Positions 59,263-64,000 of a stretch of 64,000 nt of DNA are shown piece by piece; the stretch's first letter is position 1, and each line of letters begins with the position of its first letter. The translations under genes and the position numbers were made by a program. The stretch comes from Bacilli bacterium (GTDB taxonomy: Bacteria; Bacillota_I; Bacilli_A; ML615J-28; CAG-698). The stretch is taken from contig JAQUZE010000001.1 of assembly GCA_028691515.1 (NCBI GenBank), positions 107,347 to 171,346 on the forward strand, read 5' to 3'. Under the pieces are notes generated by a model. It had not been told where the DNA came from and did no database searches. It worked only from the letters and a program-made list of their open reading frames with translations.

Positions 59263-60360
59263 ATGAAAAAAATCAGTATAATTGGGGCAGGAGCTAGTGG
59301 GATGGCTGCCGCTATCTACTTAAAAAGCAAAAGAGAAGATTTAGACATTACTATTTTTGAAGCTGATGAGAGGGTTGGGAGAAAGATATTAAAAACAGGT
59401 AGTGGTAAATGCAATATAAGTAATAACTTAATTAGAGCAGAAGGATTTAATAATTCTGATTTTATTAATAAGCTTTTAAAAAAAGTTTCAATTGTTGAAG
59501 TGTATCAGTTTATAGAAGAAGAATTAGGAATAATGTTGAAGAGTGATTTTGAAGGGAGACTTTATCCTTTTAGTGAATCTTCAAAAAGTGTTGTTGATAG
59601 TTTTAAAAGAAGATTAGACGAATTGAATATTAAAATTATCTATAATTCATTTATTGAAACATATAATGAGAACTATATTTCTATTTTTGCATGTGGATCC
59701 AAAGCACAATCAAAATTTGATGGGTATCAATTAGTTAAAAATTTAGGTCATACTATAAAAGAATTAAAACCTGGTCTTGTTCCTATTGCTATTAAAGAAA
59801 AGATACCTCATTTAAGAGGAATAAGGGTAAAATGTAGTGCGAAAATTATAGTTGGTAATGATATTTTGCATGAAGATTCTGGAGAAATATTATTTAAAGA
59901 TGATGCCTTATCAGGAATATTAGCTATGGATTTATCAAGATTCTATTGTGAGAATTGTTTTGTTTCTTTGGATTTAGTTAAAGAAAAAAGTTTAAATGAA
60001 TTATATGCATATTTTAATAAACACAAAAATAAAGGAAGAAGTGTAGAAGAAATACTTTTAGGTATGTTTCCTAAAATGTTAGTTATGGAAATTCTTAAAA
60101 GAGGGGAAGATGTTGTTAAGACTTGTAAAAATTTAATTTTTAATGCTGTCGGATTAAATGGTTATAATCAAGCTCAAATAACTGTTGGTGGCGTAAACAT
60201 TAACGAAATTAATGAATGTTGCAAATCATTAATTAATGAAAATGTTTATATTGTTGGAGAGATGTTAGATATTGATGGTAAATGCGGTGGTTATAATTTA
60301 TCATTTGCTTTTTTGTCTGCGATAGCAGCAGGTAAAGACATTATTAACAAATTAAATTAA
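59263..60360 (+). CDS. HI0933/YhiN-like flavoprotein (NAD(P)/FAD-dependent oxidoreductase)
   Basis: IIGAGASGMAAAIYL, GRKILKTGSGKCNISN, GLVPIAIKE, QITVGGVNINEI, VGEMLDIDGKCGGYNLSFAF. Confidence 0.92.
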   Translation: MKKISIIGAGASGMAAAIYLKSKREDLDITIFEADERVGRKILKTGSGKCNISNNLIRAEGFNNSDFINKLLKKVSIVEVYQFIEEELGIMLKSDFEGRLYPFSESSKSVVDSFKRRLDELNIKIIYNSFIETYNENYISIFACGSKAQSKFDGYQLVKNLGHTIKELKPGLVPIAIKEKIPHLRGIRVKCSAKIIVGNDILHEDSGEILFKDDALSGILAMDLSRFYCENCFVSLDLVKEKSLNELYAYFNKHKNKGRSVEEILLGMFPKMLVMEILKRGEDVVKTCKNLIFNAVGLNGYNQAQITVGGVNINEINECCKSLINENVYIVGEMLDIDGKCGGYNLSFAFLSAIAAGKDIINKLN

Positions 60361-60426
60361 TCTTACAATATAAGTATAATTATAGTATAATAAGATAATT
60401 AATAACATTATGGAAGGAGTAAATTG

Positions 60427-61029
60427 ATGAATTTACCAAATAAACTTACAATGTTTCGGATAATGTTGATTCCGGTCATTATCATTATTTCTTTAATTAG
60501 TTCGCTTCAAGAAATTTTTTTGTTTTCTAGCGTAACTGTTGGTAATTTTATAATTTTAATAATTTTTTGTGTTGCATCATTTACTGATTTTCTCGATGGT
60601 AATATAGCTAGAAAAAGAAATTTAGTAACTGATTTTGGAAAGTTTATGGATCCATTAGCAGATAAGTTGTTAGTTATTTCTACAATGATAATTTTATTGG
60701 AACAAGGAAAATTTCAAGCATTTAATTATGGATTGGGTTTTGTTTTGATTATAATTATTGCAAGGGAATTTATTGTGACAGGCATTAGGTTATTAGCTGT
60801 ACAAAAAAATATTGTAATTGCAGCAAGCAGTCTCGGAAAAGTTAAAACAATTAGCCAAATATTTATGATAATCATATTATTATTAGAATGTTTTCCGATT
60901 ACTTTATTTAAAGGGGATAGTCAAGATATTACTTCTTTAGTAGTAATCAGTATTGCAGGTTTATTTACTTTAGTATCGGGGATAGATTATTTTATAAAAA
61001 ACAAAGAATTAATATTAAAATCAAAGTAA
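60427..61029 (+). CDS. pgsA: CDP-diacylglycerol-glycerol-3-phosphate 3-phosphatidyltransferase
   Basis: [47 protein letters not shown] (CDP-alcohol phosphotransferase motif). Confidence 0.96.
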   Translation: MNLPNKLTMFRIMLIPVIIIISLISSLQEIFLFSSVTVGNFIILIIFCVASFTDFLDGNIARKRNLVTDFGKFMDPLADKLLVISTMIILLEQGKFQAFNYGLGFVLIIIIAREFIVTGIRLLAVQKNIVIAASSLGKVKTISQIFMIIILLLECFPITLFKGDSQDITSLVVISIAGLFTLVSGIDYFIKNKELILKSK

Positions 61030-61039
61030 GGAGAAAATT

Positions 61040-62038
61040 ATGAACGAAGTAAAAGATAAAGCTTTACAAGATGCGTTTAAACAAATTGAAAAACAGTATG
61101 GAAAAGGATCAATTATGAAGATGGGGGAGAAAGTATATGATAATTTAGATGTAGTTTCTTCTGGTTCTTTAAAATTAGATATGGCTATGGGTGTTGGTGG
61201 ATATCCTCGGGGGAGAATTATTGAAATATATGGTCCAGAAAGTAGTGGAAAAACAACATTTGCACTCCATGCAATTGCTGAAGCACAAAAGACTGGAGGT
61301 TATGCAGCATTTATAGATGCAGAGCATGCACTTGATCCAAGATATGCAAAAGCTTTGGGTGTTGATGTAGACAATTTAATTTTATCTCAACCTGATACTG
61401 GTGAACAAGCTTTAGAAATTGCTGAGTATTTAATTAGAAGTAATGCTATTGATATTGTTGTTATAGATTCTGTTGCCGCGCTTGTTCCTAAAGTAGAAAT
61501 TGATGGAGATATGGGAGCTACGCATATCGGTATGCAAGCAAGACTTATGAGCCAAGCAATGCGAAAGTTAAGTGGTGCTATTAGTAAAAGTAAAACAATT
61601 GCTATCTTTATTAATCAAATTAGAGAGAAAGTTGGCGTTATGTTTGGAAGTCCTGAAACCACATCTGGAGGCAGAGCTTTAAAGTTTTACGCAACAATAC
61701 GTTTAGATATTAGAAGAATTGAACAAATAAAAAAAGGTGTTGACATTGTTGGCAACTTAACAAGAGTTAAAGTAGTGAAAAATAAGGTTGCTCCACCATT
61801 TAAGTTTTGTGAAGTAGATTTAATATATGGACTTGGTGTATCTAGAGAAAGTGAAATTATTGATTTAGGTGTAGAAAAAGATATTATTCAAAAATCTGGT
61901 TCTTGGTATGCATATAATGAGGAAAAAATTGGCCAAGGGAAAGAGAATGTTAGAAATTATTTGAATGAAAATCCAAATCTTATGAAAGAAATAGTTGAAA
62001 AAATATACATTGCTTATGGTTTAAAAAAAGAAAATTAA
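61040..62038 (+). CDS. recA: Recombinase A
   Basis: [52 protein letters not shown]. Confidence 0.99.
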   Translation: MNEVKDKALQDAFKQIEKQYGKGSIMKMGEKVYDNLDVVSSGSLKLDMAMGVGGYPRGRIIEIYGPESSGKTTFALHAIAEAQKTGGYAAFIDAEHALDPRYAKALGVDVDNLILSQPDTGEQALEIAEYLIRSNAIDIVVIDSVAALVPKVEIDGDMGATHIGMQARLMSQAMRKLSGAISKSKTIAIFINQIREKVGVMFGSPETTSGGRALKFYATIRLDIRRIEQIKKGVDIVGNLTRVKVVKNKVAPPFKFCEVDLIYGLGVSRESEIIDLGVEKDIIQKSGSWYAYNEEKIGQGKENVRNYLNENPNLMKEIVEKIYIAYGLKKEN

Positions 62039-62049
62039 TATTAAATTGT

Positions 62050-62102
62050 AAAGTGTTAATAAACACATAATTATTTTATGTATTTATTAATACTTTTTTT
62101 AT
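62050..62102 (+). terminator. Long-stem intrinsic terminator after recA
   Basis: AAGTGTTAATAAA...TTTATTAATACTTTTTTT. Confidence 0.75.
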
Positions 62103-62148
62103 TTTCTTTTTGTTTATTTTTATAAAATAAATATAGATAACTAAATAA

Positions 62149-62177
62149 TTGACTAATAAGGAAAAGTATAGTATAAT
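62149..62177 (+). promoter_or_regulatory. Sigma-A-type promoter of rny
   Basis: TTGACT - 17 bp - TATAAT. Confidence 0.75.
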
Positions 62178-62242
62178 TTAGTTTAGAAATGATTATTATA
62201 ATTTAAATAATATAGATCTAATAAAAACAAATGGAGGAGAAA

Positions 62243-63859
62243 ATGAACTTAGGAAGTTTCCTTGCACTTGATGCAGGGGTTATTATTCTTATTGTTCTAG
62301 GCTCCATTTTGCTATTGGGCGGAGGATTGGTAATCGGTGTATTTATTATTCGCTCCAGATTAATTAAAGCCGGTAAATCTGCTGAGAGCATCATTGAAGA
62401 AGCAAAAAAAGTTTCTGATGAACAAAGAAAGATGATGGTACTTGAGGCAAAACAAGAAATTCATCGTTTAAAACAAGAATTTGATAAAGAAACTCGTCAA
62501 TTAAAACAAGAGACCGAAAAAGAAATTAAGGAGAGAAAACAGACAATTAATGAAATGGAAAACAAGCTCAACCAACGTGAAGAGCGTTTTGAGCGCCGTT
62601 TTGATAATTTGAATCATCGTGAAGAATCTTTAATTCAAAAGGAATTAAAAATTGAACAAACTAAAACAAATCTTGAAAAACAAACTAGCAAGATGGAAGA
62701 AATTATTCAGGAACAAAATCAAAGATTACTAGAAATTTCTGGATTAAGTGTAGAACAAGCAAAAAAAATTATTATTGAACGTGTTGAAGATGATATGACA
62801 ACGGAGATATCGAATATCATTAGAGAAGGTGAAGAAAAAGCAAAATCAGAAGTTGATAAAAAAGCTAATGAATTATTAGCTACAGTTATTCAAAGTTATG
62901 CAAGCGATGTTGTTGCAGAAAAAACAGTTTCGGTGGTTGTACTTCCGAATGATGAAATGAAAGGTAGAATTATTGGACGTGAGGGTAGAAATATAAGAGC
63001 TATTGAAGCTTCTACAGGTGTTGATTTAATAATTGATGATACACCAGAAGCGGTAGTTGTTTCATGTTTTGATCCAATAAGAAGAGAAATAGCTAGAAGA
63101 ACATTAGAAGCTCTTGTATCTGATGGAAGAATACAACCAACAAGGGTTGAAGAATTAGTTCTTAAATTTCAAAAAGAAATGGAAAGTGAATTAAGAGAAG
63201 CTGGAGAAAAAGCAGTATTTGAAACTGGAATTGGCAAAGTTCACCCAGAACTTATCAAGATTTTAGGAAGATTAAAATTTCGAACAAGTTATGGGCAAAA
63301 TGCTTTAGCACATTCAATTGAAGTTGCTTTCTTATCTGGAAAATTAGCAGTAGAAATTGGAGAAGATGAAATTCTAGCAAGAAGAGCTGGCTTGCTTCAT
63401 GATATAGGTAAAGCTATTGATGCCGAAATGGAAGGTAGTCACATTGATATTGGCATTCAAATTGCTACAAGATATAGAGAGAAGCCAGAAGTTTTAGATG
63501 CTATAGCTTCTCATCATGGTGATCAAGAAGCTAAAACGATTATTGCTCAATTAGTTGCTGCTGCAGATACTTTATCTGCTGCAAGACCGGGAGCTAGAAG
63601 AGAATCATTAGAAACATATATAAAAAGACTTACACAACTTGAAGAATTATGTAATGAATTTAAGGGAGTTGACAAAACTTATGCATTACAAGCAGGAAGA
63701 GAAATTAGAGTGCTTGTAAAACCTGAAGAAATTAATGATGCTCAATCTTATAAATTAGCAAGAGATATAAAAACTAAAATAGAAAATTCACTTACTTATC
63801 CAGGTACTATTAAAGTAACAATTATTAGAGAAACAAGGGTAAGTGAAGTTGCAAAATAA
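62243..63859 (+). CDS. rny: Ribonuclease Y
   Basis: TM anchor, coiled coil, KH domain ([33 protein letters not shown]), HD domain ([10 protein letters not shown]). ATG 62243 after GGAGGAG; track start 62231. Confidence 0.98.
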   Translation: MNLGSFLALDAGVIILIVLGSILLLGGGLVIGVFIIRSRLIKAGKSAESIIEEAKKVSDEQRKMMVLEAKQEIHRLKQEFDKETRQLKQETEKEIKERKQTINEMENKLNQREERFERRFDNLNHREESLIQKELKIEQTKTNLEKQTSKMEEIIQEQNQRLLEISGLSVEQAKKIIIERVEDDMTTEISNIIREGEEKAKSEVDKKANELLATVIQSYASDVVAEKTVSVVVLPNDEMKGRIIGREGRNIRAIEASTGVDLIIDDTPEAVVVSCFDPIRREIARRTLEALVSDGRIQPTRVEELVLKFQKEMESELREAGEKAVFETGIGKVHPELIKILGRLKFRTSYGQNALAHSIEVAFLSGKLAVEIGEDEILARRAGLLHDIGKAIDAEMEGSHIDIGIQIATRYREKPEVLDAIASHHGDQEAKTIIAQLVAAADTLSAARPGARRESLETYIKRLTQLEELCNEFKGVDKTYALQAGREIRVLVKPEEINDAQSYKLARDIKTKIENSLTYPGTIKVTIIRETRVSEVAK

Positions 63860-63894
63860 AAAAGAGTTTTAAGAGTTTAAAAACTCTTTTTTTT
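63859..63894 (+). terminator. Intrinsic terminator after rny
   Basis: AAAAAGAGTTTTAAGAGTTTAAAAACTCTTTTTTTT. Confidence 0.75.
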
Positions 63895-63929
63895 ATGCTA
63901 TAATTAGGTAACTAGAAACGGAGAAAGAT

Positions 63930-64000
63930 ATGAAAATTCTTATTGTTGGAGATATTTTTTCTAAAATGGGAAGAGAATCTTTTGAAAGGAATTTAAAAAA
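63930..64000 (+). CDS. ymdB: YmdB-like metallophosphoesterase (3' truncated by window edge)
   Basis: MKILIVGDIFSKMGRESFERNLK, position directly downstream of rny. Confidence 0.8.
   Translation, partial: MKILIVGDIFSKMGRESFERNLK

Noticed and set aside
1-64000. Mycoplasma genetic code (TGA = Trp)
   Set aside because: Several genes end naturally in TGA and Trp is TGG throughout; long ORFs need no TGA read-through.
1-64000. CRISPR array, prophage, transposon or integron
   Set aside because: No regularly spaced direct repeats, transposase, integrase or phage structural genes seen; repeats found are protein-domain repeats.

Overview
AT-rich, gene-dense bacterial chromosome segment. TGA is used as a stop (e.g. 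ends of ispH, the DUF84 gene and the WalJ-like gene), so this is translation table 11 and not mycoplasma code 4. Gene content and synteny suggest a Bacilli / Mollicutes-adjacent lineage; this placement is inference. Most of the window is housekeeping: pheT, ispH, efp, coaX, tkt, pepV, trmB, rpsF-ssb-rpsR-gdpP/rplI-dnaB, prfA-prmC-tsaC-luxS-upp, a V-type ATPase operon, YhaM-like exonuclease, rlmH, uvrB, mnmA, recD2, comEA-comEC-holA-rpsT, pgsA, recA, rny-ymdB. No tRNA, rRNA, CRISPR array, transposase or prophage was recognised. Items worth a second look: (i) a GdpP-ribosomal protein L9 in-frame fusion; (ii) an ABC 'ATPase' with all nucleotide-handling motifs degenerated, coupled by ATGA overlap to a polytopic membrane protein; (iii) a CCA-transferase-like protein with altered catalytic motifs beside a YhaM-type exoribonuclease; (iv) a V-ATPase operon with the Na+-site residues of the Enterococcus enzyme, sitting at the locus downstream of upp where many Firmicutes carry the F-ATPase; (v) a membrane-anchored PTS EIIB-like protein without the phospho-cysteine; (vi) a tandem pair of ~860-aa PrsA/SurA-like secreted paralogs with matching terminators; (vii) a multi-Ig-like-domain amidase lipoprotein sharing a near-identical signal peptide with one of those paralogs. 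All calls come from reading sequence and recalled family motifs; no database search was run.
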